Shown here: positions 29,196 to 43,770 of the stretch, piece after piece
Layout: each line of letters starts with the position of its first letter
Numbering within the stretch: position 1 is the stretch's first letter
Assembly (NCBI GenBank): GCA_963573385.1
Contig: CAUYLG010038436.1
Coordinates: forward strand, 1 to 64,000
Source of the DNA: Cacajao melanocephalus
Taxonomy: Eukaryota; Chordata; Mammalia; Primates; Pitheciidae
Direction: 5' to 3'
DNA length: 64,000 nt
Program-made: the position numbers and the translations under genes
Notes under the pieces: model-generated
What the model saw: only the letters and a program-made list of their open reading frames with translations
Databases searched by the model: none
What the model was told of the DNA's origin: nothing

Positions 29196-29303
29196 CTAAA
29201 AATATTTTAAAATCAAAATATATTCAGGCAACAAAGTAAATAAAATATATACAAATTTTAAAATATATATATAACTTAGAAGTGCCACATGCTAGTATAC
29301 AGG

Positions 29304-30665
<1,362 letters not shown>

Positions 30666-31397
30666 TACATAATTATTTAATGAAATGTGCATAAATCCAG
30701 AAAAATAATAGGGCATTAAAATTTAACATACATTTATTTTTTTCTGTATATACAAATTAATGTAAAATCAAAGGAAAAAGATTCTCAAAGTCAAATGTTT
30801 TCCACTTAAATTCTCTGACTTCGCTATCATTCAACTATAAAAGAGTAGTTGATCTATAATAAAGCAGAGTTCAATGATCAAATTTTGTATTTAAAAACAA
30901 AAAAAAACCCTTCATCGATTATCAACTAGTAGTTTTTTTTTGGTATCTGCCTTTGCATTTGTCACTTAAAAAAAAAACCTTCTTAAAGGCTATTAAAGAG
31001 AAAAAAAATTACAGAAAATAGCCCCTGATCGCAAAGTGTGACATGGAGTCAGTCGGATATATAAACAGACATGAGATGATTACAGAACAAAAAAATACAG
31101 TGTAAGTTTCCAGAAAGGAGAAATTATTTCCCTAAGAAATGGGAGGCAGATTCCAAGAAGATGTAGGATTTGGCCTTAAAGTATTGCAGGATTTAAGTAA
31201 GTGAGGGGAGGTGGGATTTCTCTTCTCTTTCCCAGAAAGTTCTGTCCAAAAGCCACGAGGAAGAAATGAGTGAGACGGCATCTGTGTAGGAGGCAGTGGA
31301 AGCCACAGTAGCCTAGAACAGGGTTTTAGAGCTCAAGCAGTGTGAGGTGTATCCACACAGGGAGGTCAGTCTGGTACAAGGTGTCAGAACCCAGTTG
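30666..31397. other. Unassigned sequence
   Basis: AT-rich to 31020, then moderately GC (31100-31390). No gene or clear repeat recognised. Confidence 0.5.
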
Positions 31398-31753
<356 letters not shown>

Positions 31754-32099
31754 TCAGGATGTCAGTGCCCAAGTTGGTGTGAGGAGGGCATCTGTATAGG
31801 AATATGTGGGCAGTAGCAGTGATGAGATTTTGGTGACTGAAGTAGTGGCCAAAAATGAATAAATATATTAAAAATAATAGGAGCTAGGAATTTCTCCATC
31901 AGAGAATGGAGTTATAAATACAGAAAGTGAGAAAACTAGAACATGCCCTGTGGTATTAAATTGGTATTGAAGAAATTATAATGAATCTTTATTTTATAAT
32001 ATATAGAGATACATAGAACTATAAATAATGTAGATTATATATATAAATACATATATTCATTTATTTACTAGCTCCGTCTACTCTTAGGGCAACACCCTA

Positions 32100-33020
32100 A
32101 TAGTTATGAGCACACCTAATGCCCAGATCTTGGTTTCTCAATACCATTCCACACTGAAAGAAACCATAGTTTCTTGTAAAATAGCTGATTCTAGGGCTAG
32201 GGCAGGAAAAGTGCAAGATAAGGCTAGAACATCTTGTGGATTATTCAAGCCAGGAATTATTCAAGGAGTAATAGAAACAGGTAAAAAAGACAAAGAAACC
32301 AGCTTGAAGGGGTTCCTACTAGCCAAATACGGGGTAGCTGGAAAATCAAAAATGATAGTAACAAATTATAATCCATTGAATAGAAACCCATTAGTATATA
32401 CTGACATAAATTGTTAAAGTGAATGATGAAGAATGGGATATTTCATAGACTCAAAGTATCACTTCACAAAAGACTTATCAATTATAAAATGGAAAATAGT
32501 AACTTTAGAATGGATAAGTCAGATAGATACCATGTTAGTCAAATGTCCAAAGTTAACATCACCAAGGACAAGTTGAAATCATGGGCCACATGATAGGATG
32601 AAAAAGATTATAACATTGATTCTGTGATATTCCTGTTAAAGATGCATAACTGAAATATATTCATGAAGAAAGAGAGAAACCCAAATTGGTTTCTCTCAAA
32701 GACATGCTACAAAAAACCCAAAGACAAGCTATAAAAAAGCTGGTCTATAATCCCCAAAAGTGTCAGGGTCGATGCAACTCAAGGGAAAGACTAAGGAACT
32801 GTTCCAGACGGATGGAAATTAAAAATAGGTAAAAACTAAATCAGAACTAAATGTATAGTTCTAATCTGAATCTTTTTGCTCTAAAGAATTACTGAGATAA
32901 TTGGCAGAACTTGAATGACATCACAATACTAGAAGGTAGTAAGGTACCCATGTTATATTGTGGCTATTCAGGACAATGTTCTTGCTTATAGGAAATACAT
33001 ACAACAGTACTCCAGTTGCA
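32100..33020 (+). mobile_element. Probable old LINE 3' remnant
   Basis: Features such as gatgcaactcaagggaaagact, the tggaaattaaaaataggtaa segment and ggacaatgttcttgcttata resemble 3' ends of ancient L1M elements. Limits and family are uncertain. Confidence 0.4.
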
Positions 33021-34035
33021 GTGGACAGTGTGGTACATAATCTGATCCTTGGCTGCCAGAAGTCCTGATAAGAAACAGCCTTCAACAATCAGTCATCTTG
33101 GGGATTTGACTCAGCTGAAGAATGCTGCCTCACTCAGGGTTCTGTACCCTGCCCAGGGCACTCCATGTCTAATAGCTTGTTTTCACAGAGGCAGAGGCCC
33201 AAACCTCTTGCCCAACTCAAGACAACACAAAAGTGTCATCCCATCTCCAAAACTCCCTACAGTGTCAGCCGAAGCTTCCACTGAAACTATATCACAATTT
33301 TACTTCTACCTCTGCCCAAGCCTCCTTCTTTCCCTTCACTTCCCCTCCCAAGGTGAGGATTCCAACAGCACTATTCAATCAACTACTTGCACGTTCATCT
33401 TCGTCTCAGAAACTGCTTGCCAAGGAACTCAATCTATGAAAGGAATGATAGGACATCATATCAGAAATGTATTATCTAATGATTTAGGAGAGGAGAAAAA
33501 AAGTTTGTTGTGCCATACTTGAAACTCTTCTGTAAATTTAAGACTGTTTCAAATTGTAAAATGGAATAAAAAAAATAAATAAATAAGGTGGGAAAAACAT
33601 GGGAGAACAACACGAAAAAAAAGCAGAAAAGAAAAAAGTATGATAAAGGTCACAGTTCAATAAAGAAATTAGACTACTAATGGACAGTGTATTCCAGGTA
33701 ATAATGGGAAGTAAAAGAAAATAAGCAAAAAGAATGTATCTCTTACACAGCATTTATTTCTCAGAAGTGATTGTTGCATAGCTACAAAATCAGAGTTAAC
33801 AATTCACCTTTTTTCAAATTGTCATTAAGAAGTCCCTTTGAGCAGAAAAAGAAAATTTCTAGGATTTTTTTAAAACGAGAATATCTTTTTCACACACATA
33901 AAGTTCAGCCAGTTCACAAAACATACATCTTATATTATGATTATGACGTTTGCCTATTTCCTTTCACAATTCAAGCATACCTGAATCTATTATCTACATG
34001 TTTTCAACTCTTTCCTATCTTAAAAACAAAAATAC
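33021..34035. other. Unassigned sequence, with a 157-codon open frame at 33049-33522
   Basis: The frame has Ser/Pro/Thr-rich composition with no domain I recognise, and no splice or promoter context supports it. The left part is probably repeat-derived. The rest is AT-rich. Confidence 0.4.
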
Positions 34036-34039
34036 TTTC

Positions 34040-34206
34040 TGTAACCTTGCTACTCAAAATATGGTCCCTGGACCTGCAGCACTGAAATCCCTGGGAATCT
34101 GTTAGAAATACAGAATCTCAGGCCCCACTTCAAACCTAATGAAACACAATTTCAATAAGATTCCCAGATGATGTATGCAAATTAAACTTTGGGAGGCAGG
34201 GTTCTA
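34040..34206 (-). mobile_element. MER5A-like hAT DNA transposon remnant
   Basis: Contains aaatacagaatctcaggccc and the preceding ggaccagcag-type segment (here ggacctgcagcactg), characteristic of MER5 elements. Orientation is uncertain. Confidence 0.75.
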
Positions 34207-35948
34207 ATTTTCACTGTGTGATATAACATAGGGGCTTCATCCCACCCTTACAATGAAACACAGTCAAATTCAATTCAAATTGATGGCTTATTTCCAAACC
34301 ATAAGAGAACCGAAGTCACAGAGCAATCAACCGGCTCTAGAGAGGCAGGCACCTGCAAGGACAAATAGAATATTAGTACTTGCTTACGTAGGACAGATAC
34401 AACTGGACACCATAAGAAGGGTACAGCTAAACAGTAGGTGAACAGCTAAAGGCAGAGTGGGAGATTTTCAGGCAGTATGAAGCTAATAGGGTATGCATAA
34501 ATGTGGGGAATCTACACCTTCTTGCAGATTCTGTTGCCAGAAATCCCACTAGACACACACAAAAAGATAAGAAAGTCCTAAGAAAATGTCCACTACAGTA
34601 GAAACCCAAAGGAGGGGAATAGCAATATTGTAGGAAGAACATGAAACTCATGGATCCTTCTCCCAGTCTCTATGAATCAATCCTTAATCTGTGGGAACAA
34701 AAAATACTGTCACCATTAGAGTAGGTGGGGTAGCCTACCCAGGACTGTTTCAGTTTTAGCACTGAAAGTCCTATACCCCAGGAAACCCTTCCTTGGGATA
34801 CAAAATGTTTCTTTTTAGGTGATGGGTGCAGAAGATTGAAGGAAAGTACAGAACCTATACAAAGGTCCCCAAAACAGGGACTAACATCAGTATGGTTTTT
34901 ATTATTAAATGGATCTGGCATAGATTATCTCCCTTCCTTAGTTGCTAACACTGTTCTTTTTTTCCTTGACCACTAATGCTGGCAACCATGATTTACAGTT
35001 CACAGTTATGAACTATCCATTGTTACACCACTCCTAGTAATGCCACTTAAGTATGTTGTAATCCTGAACATTAACAATCTGTTTTTGACTTTGGTTGTGA
35101 ACTGTTGTGAAGTGTATTGAAATAACACTACTTTGTTTTTTAACATTATGAATACTATGACCATGTTTTCTATGAATTTAGATAATAAAAATGAGAAGAA
35201 TAACACAAACACCAGCATGATGAGACTAGCACTGACACAGTTAAACAACTCTGCTATTTTAATCATCAATGGAAGATGCAACTAAGTGCGAATGCATGCA
35301 ACTAAATTTGGGAGGTAAACAACCAAGTAGAGCATACTATACAATATGCAGAAAAGAATTTGGGATTGAGCATGTGGAAAAGAGGATGTGAAAACTCTCT
35401 TTTGTAACTGTAACTGAATGTTACAAATCCAGGACTAGACAGCTAAGTATTTCTAACTCAATTAGAAGACAAAGATACCCATGCCCAAATAGTGGCCACT
35501 GAATTAACTTGGACATATCATACAATCAAACATGCAATATTGTATTATTCCCTTGGCTGCTCTACGAAACTGTATGAAGTTACATTTCCTGATTCAGAGA
35601 CTGCAACTAAAATGTCCATTGAGTAAACAAAATGGAAAATTTTAATAACAAATGTGTTAGCACTTTACAGTGCAGAACTGATTCAATCAGATCGTTCCAA
35701 CAATCATGCTTCCTACCATATAAAAAATGATGCACTGAAACATGGCAATGACAACAAAAAGTTCCCTTAGCTCTTAGGTATTCTAATTTGAAAAATGAAG
35801 TTTCGTATCATCTTCTTGATTTCCTTGAACATTTTAATGAAACTGTAGGAAAAGAAAAATCAAAAGATGGACTCTGCTAACTTATCTGCATATTTGGCAG
35901 ACAGTGCAAATACACATTTTGGCAAATTCTATTTAAATTCCATTTCAA
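34207..35948. other. Unassigned sequence
   Basis: 1.7 kb without recognised genes or repeats. Open frames are short. Confidence 0.5.
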
Positions 35949-36243
35949 GGCCGATTATGGTGGCGCATGCTTGTAATCCCAGTACTTTGAGAGGCTGAGG
36001 CGGGTGAATTACCTGAGGTCAGGAGTTCAAGACCAGCCTGGGCAACACGGTGAAACCCCATCTCTACTAAAAATACAAAAATTAGCGGGGTGCGGTGGCA
36101 CATGCCTGTAATCCCAGCTACTTGGGAGGCTGAGAGGATAATCACTTGAGCCCGGGAGGTGGAGGTTGCAGTGAGTCAAGATTGTGCCACCGCACTCCAG
36201 CCTGGCAGACAGAGTGAGGCTCTGTCTCAAAAACAATTTTTTA
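35949..36243 (+). mobile_element. Alu
   Basis: ggccgattatggtggcgcat to tctcaaaaaca. The flanking near-repeat is aaattccatttcaa versus aaattccctttcat. Confidence 0.95.
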
Positions 36244-37026
36244 AAAATTCCCTTTCATCTATCAGCTTCTTATCAAAGAAGGTTATCATGAAAAGATCTT
36301 ACCTGCTAAGTGGCCTGCACATTTTCTACACAATGTTGCTTTTCAAAAGGTGTGATTTGCCTACTTGTGATATTGAAGCTTTCATAATGAAATGTTCTGG
36401 TCAATTTTAAGTTTCCTCAAGACATGTAGAGGTACATAATAAGATTTTTGACATTATAGAAATGGAAGGAGATCCCCTCTTTAAACCTGTGCCTACAAGG
36501 TAGTTATCATTCCCAAATATAGAAAAATGTGCTGTAAAATCATATTTCAAAGTATGGAACAAGAATGCTGTTCTCTAATTTATAAATATATTGAGAATCA
36601 GAATGGAACCAAGTAAGTGGAAGACTGGAAATTTGAATTCATATAGCATGAGAATAATATCACTAATGAACTAGAATTCTACACAAGACCTTCTATAAAA
36701 AATAAGTATACTACTGAAGCCCCAAAATATGACTCCCTGGGGTAATGAGTATTTTAAATGAGAGACCCTTAGAGGTAACAGACTCTGGAACCAGAGACTT
36801 TCCCCCATCTACACAAAGACCAGACAGACCTACCACACAGAACAATTGTTCTTCCTGATCCTTCCCGTTATCTCGTTATTTACTGCAGAAAAGAAGACAA
36901 AGAACCTAACCAAACCTGAACAGACCCACAAAATAACATCTCTGTCTATAGTTGCAAATTAATCTCTGTTCCCTGATCCACTCATCTTTTGTGGTAATCA
37001 TTTATTGCTCCTCAACATATCAACCT
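36244..37026. other. Unassigned sequence
   Basis: No gene or clear repeat recognised. Confidence 0.5.
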
Positions 37027-37439
37027 TGATATGGTTTGGATCTGTAACCCCACCAAATCTCACGTCGAATTATAACCCCAGTGTTAGAGGTAGAGCCTGG
37101 TGGGAGATGATTGGATCAAGTGGGCAGAGTTCTCATGAATGGTTTAGCACCATCCCCTCAGTGCTATTCTCTTGATGGTGAATTCTTACCAGATCTGGTT
37201 GTTTAAAAGTGTGTGGCACCTCCCCCCCAGTCTATCTTCCTCCTATTCCTGCCATGTAAAATACCTGCTCCCACTTTGCCTTTTGCATGGAGTAACAGCT
37301 CCCCGAAGCCTCCCCAGCAGCAGATACTGCCATACTTCCTATATAGCGTGCTGAGCAGTAAACCAATTAAACCTCTTTTCTTTATAAATTACCCAGTCTC
37401 AGGTATTCCTTTATAACAGCATAAGAATGGCCTAATACA
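37027..37439 (+). mobile_element. THE1/MST-type MaLR solo LTR
   Basis: Starts tgatatggtttggatctgt and ends ggcctaatac-a. Contains ctcatgaatggtttagcacc and the near-terminal aattacccagtctcaggtat. Flanks aacct and tacct may be the decayed 5-bp target duplication. No internal region follows, so it is a solo LTR. Confidence 0.92.
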
Positions 37440-38295
<856 letters not shown>

Positions 38296-38785
38296 TAGAA
38301 TATCATTATTATCTTTTTTCCTGTCACTCTGGACGTTACTCCTCACTCTATTTGTAGTTCTTGTTCTTCTTCCTCTTCTCTTCCAATACACACTGGTGTT
38401 TTTCAGCATTCTCTCCTGGGATCTTCTCCTATCACTCTATTTATACTGCCTAGCCCTAGTTACTACCATACAGTAGAATTCCCAAATTTGACTCTTACTC
38501 AGGAGCTCCAGAGTTGATATATACAATTAATTACTGGATATCTTTATATAGTTATCTCACAAGTACCCAATACCCAGAAAGCTAAAAATGAACTCAAAGT
38601 CTGGAAAGCTTTCCTATGGGATAAATGTTAGATTTTTGTTTCAAAAAATCATTCATTTGAGTTAGGAATTCATTTCTAAAATAAATAAAAATAAAAAATC
38701 TTTCAAAAATCTAAAGGAAAATTAAAGATTAGAGATTTATGAGTTACAAATCCTAAATACTAGTTTTCTGACTTCAGACACAGCT

Positions 38786-39088
<303 letters not shown>

Positions 39089-39094
39089 AAAGTT

Positions 39095-39275
39095 GTTATT
39101 AACTACTCTGACATACAGGTTGAAGGATTTGGGGCAAGCTAATCTTAGCATCAGTATGTTAATCTATAAAATGGAGATAATTCCTTCTCCCTCCAAGAGA
39201 AGTAAACAAAACAATCACATAAAAACTCAGCTCAATATGTCTGGCACACAACAAGTACTCAATAATTGGTAAGTA
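39095..39275 (+). mobile_element. MIR remnant
   Basis: Has the MIR-like order: gcaagctaatcttagcatca, aatctataaaatggagataa, then ctggcacacaacaagtactc. Confidence 0.65.
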
Positions 39276-39287
39276 ATGGTAGTGAAG

Positions 39288-39714
39288 ATGGTGTTGTTAA
39301 ATTAAGTTTAGCCTAATGCTACCTCCTTATATACTTAAGCCTAAAGGTTTCTCCATATATAATGAACTATAACCTAACTGAATATGTAAACAGACCATAA
39401 TCTACTCTTGTAACAAATAGCTGAGTCTCAGCCAATCACAGCAGCCATACTTCAGTGCATTCACAGGCAGCAAACTCTTCAAACCACGTTCAAATAAGGC
39501 ATATGCCAACCTATAACCAATCTGCCTGCTTCTGCACCTCACTTCCATTTTCCATACGTCACTTTCCTTTTCCCATCCATAAATCCCCTCTGACCATGAA
39601 GCAACTCAAGAGTGGCTCTGAATCTATTCTGGTTCAGGGGCTGCCCAATTTGTAAATCATTCTTTGCTCAAATAAACTCTGTTCAATTTAATTTGTCTAA
39701 GTTTTACCCTAACA
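39288..39714 (+). mobile_element. 5' LTR-like block
   Basis: Begins tgttgttaaattaagtttag, carries cagccaatcacag (CCAAT-like), ccataaatcccc, and caaataaactctgttcaatt, a polyadenylation signal plus R/U5-like end directly before the primer-binding site. Confidence 0.65.
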
Positions 39715-39715
39715 G

Positions 39716-39733
39716 ATGGTGTCAGAAGTGGGA
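39716..39733 (+). other. Retroviral primer-binding site (tRNA-Leu type)
   Basis: tggtgtcagaagtgggat is complementary to the 3' end of a leucine tRNA (CAG/CAA isoacceptor type) including CCA, and sits a few bases after the LTR end. Confidence 0.7.
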
Positions 39734-41200
39734 TCCAAAGACAAGCTTCCAGCAACCCCCAGAAACAAGTGACCAAGTGAGGTACCCACAGGATCCACTG
39801 TGTCTACTGCTCTCTTGCAGCAAATGGAGATTACGGGTAAGTTCTCTCTAGGATTCCAAAGCTCCATGGATGTATGTTTTTAGCTATCTGAGTTTGAGCA
39901 ATGTTTCCATCTGAACTGAATTTGGAAGTTGTGACAGAAACTGGACTAGGTCCAGCACAGAATTGGATCTAATCATTAACTGGCCTGGATCCAGTTAGAG
40001 GCCTCAGATGTCTGACTGGGTCAGAAAGAAACTGGTAGTAAATGGCAAATTTACTACCAGTAAATTTAGGTTAATGTACAGGGATGGAAGCTTTGGCTTT
40101 CGGAAATTCATGGGAAATTTTGTGTTATACCTCATTTGTTTCTTTTCCTTTCACCCTTAGGTAGGGAAAAATCATTGGTTAAATTGATCAAGGTGATCTA
40201 AGAGCGAAAACCAAGATTCAGTGTAAAGGTAAGATCCTTAATTTCTGAAGAACTGAGTACTCAACCTTCAGGCTATACCTACCTATACCTTATAAATATT
40301 AACGCCTGGAAGCAGCAAACACTTACAGAGAGCAAAATTTTACTAAAGGTAATTCAGTACATTTGAAAGAGAAGACTGCTCAATTAGTCTCATCTAAGGA
40401 TGCTTATTGACATGCGGAAGTTTCTAAAAAAGATGTCAACATTTTTATTGCCCCAGAGGGAAAACTTAGACCAAGTTAATGTCCATTCTAAGCATTCTCT
40501 TTTTAAGGGAAGAAACGGTAGACATGGAGAGCCAGAGAGAGAGAGAAACACACAGAGAGAGAAAGAGAGAGTGTTAGAGAGAGAGAGAAGGAGGCAAAGA
40601 GAAAAGGAGAGACAAAGGAGAGAGATTAGGAAGAAGAGAAATATTAAGAAAGTTGTAAACATAAGAATGCACCTTTAGTAAGGAAAGTTATAAAACAAAC
40701 AAAGTTAAGATTGTCTATGATCATTGTGGAAAATGTTATAAAAAGGAATTTATGCAAGAAATGTATAAATTTTGCTTTTAAAGTTTAAGCGAGTTTTGAA
40801 ACGTTAATTGTAAAGGAAATTCGGTGTGTAAACATAGTAGCTAAAGTTAAAGGGTACCATCCAGTTTTTCTGTAAAGTGGACATTAAAATAAAAGCACAA
40901 CAGGTTTTTCTTAAACCACTAACCTGCTCTTTAACAAAGATTATAGAATGTCTCTTAGCACAGGCACCCCTCCTAGAATTTTCAGTACACTAGCACCAGC
41001 CTGAAGACTACCCTACCTCGTGCTGCTAGCCACCAAGACTGCCATTCGTACAGCAGGAAAGAGATGGACACATCACACCCGAGTCAAGAAAGTGCCATTA
41101 CCGTTAGAATCATGGGCTATTGTTCCAGGATCAGACCCTACCAAATTAAAGCTAAGAAAAGCTTAACCCATCTATCTTTTCTTTTTTCTTTTCTTTCCTT
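39734..41200 (+). other. ERV leader/internal region without recognisable gag
   Basis: No gag or pol motifs seen. Includes a purine-rich (GA)n block at 40525-40640 that produces the long Arg/Glu-rich open frames on both strands. Confidence 0.5.
40525..40640. repeat. (GA)n purine-rich tract
   Basis: Dense gagagagaaa units with few pyrimidines. Confidence 0.95.
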
Positions 41201-42250
41201 TAACTACTCCCCATCTTGTTATTAATGTGATTGGATCTGGCCCACCTCAAGTTGTTGCTTTTGATGTCTGTTTAGTTATGCCTTGTGGACATTTGCATAA
41301 CCAAGGACAGCTTGCTGCTTCAGAAAGACGTCTCTGTCCCTCTTAGACTTCCTCAGATTAGGAAGACATAACGAGTTCCTCTGAGGAAACTAGTAATCCA
41401 AGGAACCGTAGCCGTATTAATTGGTAGAAATCAGATTCTTATCCATCTAAAACAGAATCTCTATGTTCTGCTTAGTCTAATGTCACATGGAACACTAAAA
41501 GTCTAAGGTAGACTGCTTCCACAGGTCTTTGTCAGTCCTTAAAACTATATATCCACTTCACCAAAGGAATTACTCCTTCTAGCTGTCAATATAGCCAATG
41601 TAATCCTATACAGCTTACTATTGTTATGGCAACATCTGAAAACTCTTCCCCTTCATTAAGTCGTATTTATGGTATAGGAGCCAACATTTCAGGAGAGGAT
41701 CCTAAGAAATTTTTGAAATGCACTTTATTGCTCCTTCAACCTCTTTATCAATCACTCCTCCTAGACACAATGACAAAACCAAAGTCTCAATGGTAGAAGT
41801 AGAGGATCTAAGGCAAACCATAGTCATTGACACAGGATATAAGGATGCAAATGCCTAGTTAGAATGGATTAAATATTCTGATCGCATCTTAAATAAAAGT
41901 GACTGTTACACTTGTGTGCATAGTAGGCCAGAGGCCCAGGTTGTCCCCTTTCTACTTGGATGGTTCTCAAATCAAGCAGACATGGAACGCATAGTGGCTC
42001 TTTCTCAGGATTCCAACACCTGGAATAACAAATTGTGCCAAGTTCTTCCTCTGCTATTTCCTGAAGTTCAACACCCTGTGGAGTCAGCCCCTGAGGGCCA
42101 TTCAACCTTCATCTTCTGAGGTACGGTTCACCTCGTGCCTCTCACAGCAGGAGGAAAACTCAATATTCCTTGGAAATTTCATCGGATGCAGTGAAGTAAG
42201 GCACTTTGGAGAGCTAACCCATCAGTCTTCCATCAGCCATCCCTGAGCAG
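41200..42250 (+). pseudogene. ERV env surface-subunit remnant
   Basis: Several short open pieces lie between stops. The clearest is 41916-42119, whose peptide includes VVPFLLGWFSNQADMER and a Cys-containing CYTC just before it. The order relative to the transmembrane part fits a gammaretrovirus-type surface protein. Multiple in-frame stops make it non-functional. Confidence 0.55.
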
Positions 42251-42970
42251 ATGCATAGTGGTATTGTGGGGACCTTACTGGACACTCTGCCAAATAACTG
42301 GAGTGGTACTTGCACTCTAGTCCAATTAGCTATCCCTTTTACCCTGACATTTCATCAACCAAAGATAGAGGAAACCCACCAACAACATACAAGAGGAGCC
42401 CCATATGGGTCTTTTGATTCTCATGTGTACCTAGATGCAATTGGGGTCCCAAGAGGAGTTCCAAATAAATTTAAAGCCAGAGATCAGATAGCTGCTGTAT
42501 TTGAATCAATACTATTCTGGTGGGTGACAATAAATAAAGGTGTAGACTGGATAAATTATATTTATTATAATCAACAACGATTTGTTAACTATACCGAGTA
42601 TGCAGTTAAGGGAATCACAGAACAGTTAAGGTCTACCAGCCAAATGGCATGAAAAAACAGGATTGCTCTTGATATGATATTAGCTGAAAAGGGTGGTATT
42701 TGTGTAATGATTAAGACCCAATGTTGTACTTCCATTCCAAATAACACGGCTCCAGATGGAAGTATCATGAGAGCCTTACAGGGACTTATGGCCCTATCTA
42801 ATGAACTAGCCAAAAATTCAGGAATAAATAACCCCATTTCAAACTGGCTAGAGAACTGATTCAGCAAATGGAAGGACACTTTGGCATCAGTCCTCACTTC
42901 CCTCATAGTGGTATTAGGTATACTTCTTGTAGGATGTTGTGTTATACCCTGTATTCGAGGACATGTGTAA
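42251..42970 (+). pseudogene. ERV env transmembrane-subunit remnant
   Basis: One reading frame spans the whole stretch, broken only by two TGA stops (42650-42652 and 42857-42859) before a terminal TAA at 42968-42970. The piece between the two stops has the gammaretrovirus-type CX6CC motif (C-VMIKTQ-CC), and the last part has a hydrophobic membrane span. This is an ectodomain, disulfide-linkage motif and anchor in the expected order. Broken and not a functional envelope. Confidence 0.8.
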
Positions 42971-43105
42971 AGGCTCATTAATACTATCCTTGCTAACCTA
43001 TCTCCAACTCCTCCTCCACCCTATCCAGAGAAATTACTTCTGTTAGAAGACCAAGCCGAATAATGAAGCAAGGACCTATTAGAAAAGTTTGAAGAATTAT
43101 GAAAT

Positions 43106-43119
43106 AAAAAGAGGAGGAA
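43106..43119 (+). other. ERV polypurine tract
   Basis: aaaaagaggaggaa immediately before the tgtaagag start of the 3' LTR, the usual plus-strand primer position. Confidence 0.7.
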
Positions 43120-43120
43120 T

Positions 43121-43770
43121 TGTAAGAGATGGGAAAGTTCTTCAAAGTTTATATCTTAGACTACATTATAAGGAGTTACAATCTCTTGCTCTATGGCCAT
43201 TATCCACTATTAGCATAAAAATATACCCATGTATATATATTCTCTAAATTAGCTATGCCTTGAATCAGCTACCTTGACTCGCTTCAGCATGTCTGAACAG
43301 AACTGGGCAAGCTCCAAGCCCTGGTGCATGCCATTCCTTATTTGGAAACCCTCCTGACCTTCTCCTGACTAGCTTCCTTTTCTTCCTCCTTCCCCCCTTA
43401 TCTATTCAGGAAATGTCCAAGTTTTTAGCCAATCGGGTCAAGCATAGAATATGAGGTCCCATTCCAGCCAATGGAAACTGGACACAGCAGTAGGACAACT
43501 GCATCAGGTTATGAAAGTTATGTCCCTGTCTCCTTTGTTCAGGTGTGCTCTTGTGGCAAGACTGCAGGAAAGTTGCACCCTTCCTGCAGGAAGTAAACTA
43601 GCCTTGCTGAGTGATCCACTTTCTCGGTGCAGATTTTTCCTGATGTTATAAACCCATTTCCAACATTAGGATTTCTGACTGTGTGGAAAACAAAGTCACT
43701 TCTCTATCAAAGAATAAAGGGTTTTGCTTTTAAAACCCTTTTAATTACCACTTTGGCTAAAAGTATGACT
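43121..43770 (+). mobile_element. 3' LTR of the ERV
   Basis: Starts tgtaagagatgggaaag right after the purine tract. Contains tagccaatcggg (CCAAT-like) and agaataaagggttttgc (polyadenylation signal). The right limit is approximate. Confidence 0.7.

Larger units (their letters stand above)
39288..43770 (+). mobile_element. Decayed class I endogenous retrovirus (env-bearing, pol missing)
   Basis: An old retroviral copy in + orientation: 5' LTR-like block, tRNA-Leu-type primer-binding site, a leader/unknown region, surface and transmembrane env remnants, a purine tract and a 3' LTR. The internal part is only about 3.4 kb and shows no protease or polymerase motifs, so most of gag-pol is deleted. 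Coding parts carry stops and frame breaks. The two LTR-like ends do not resemble one another by eye. Confidence 0.75.

Noticed and set aside
33049..33522. 157-codon frame
   Set aside because: No recognisable domain and no splice or promoter context; probably chance in a T/C-rich repeat-like stretch.
40390..40678. Arg/Glu-rich and Ser/Leu-rich frames on opposite strands
   Set aside because: Produced by the (GA)n tract inside the ERV.
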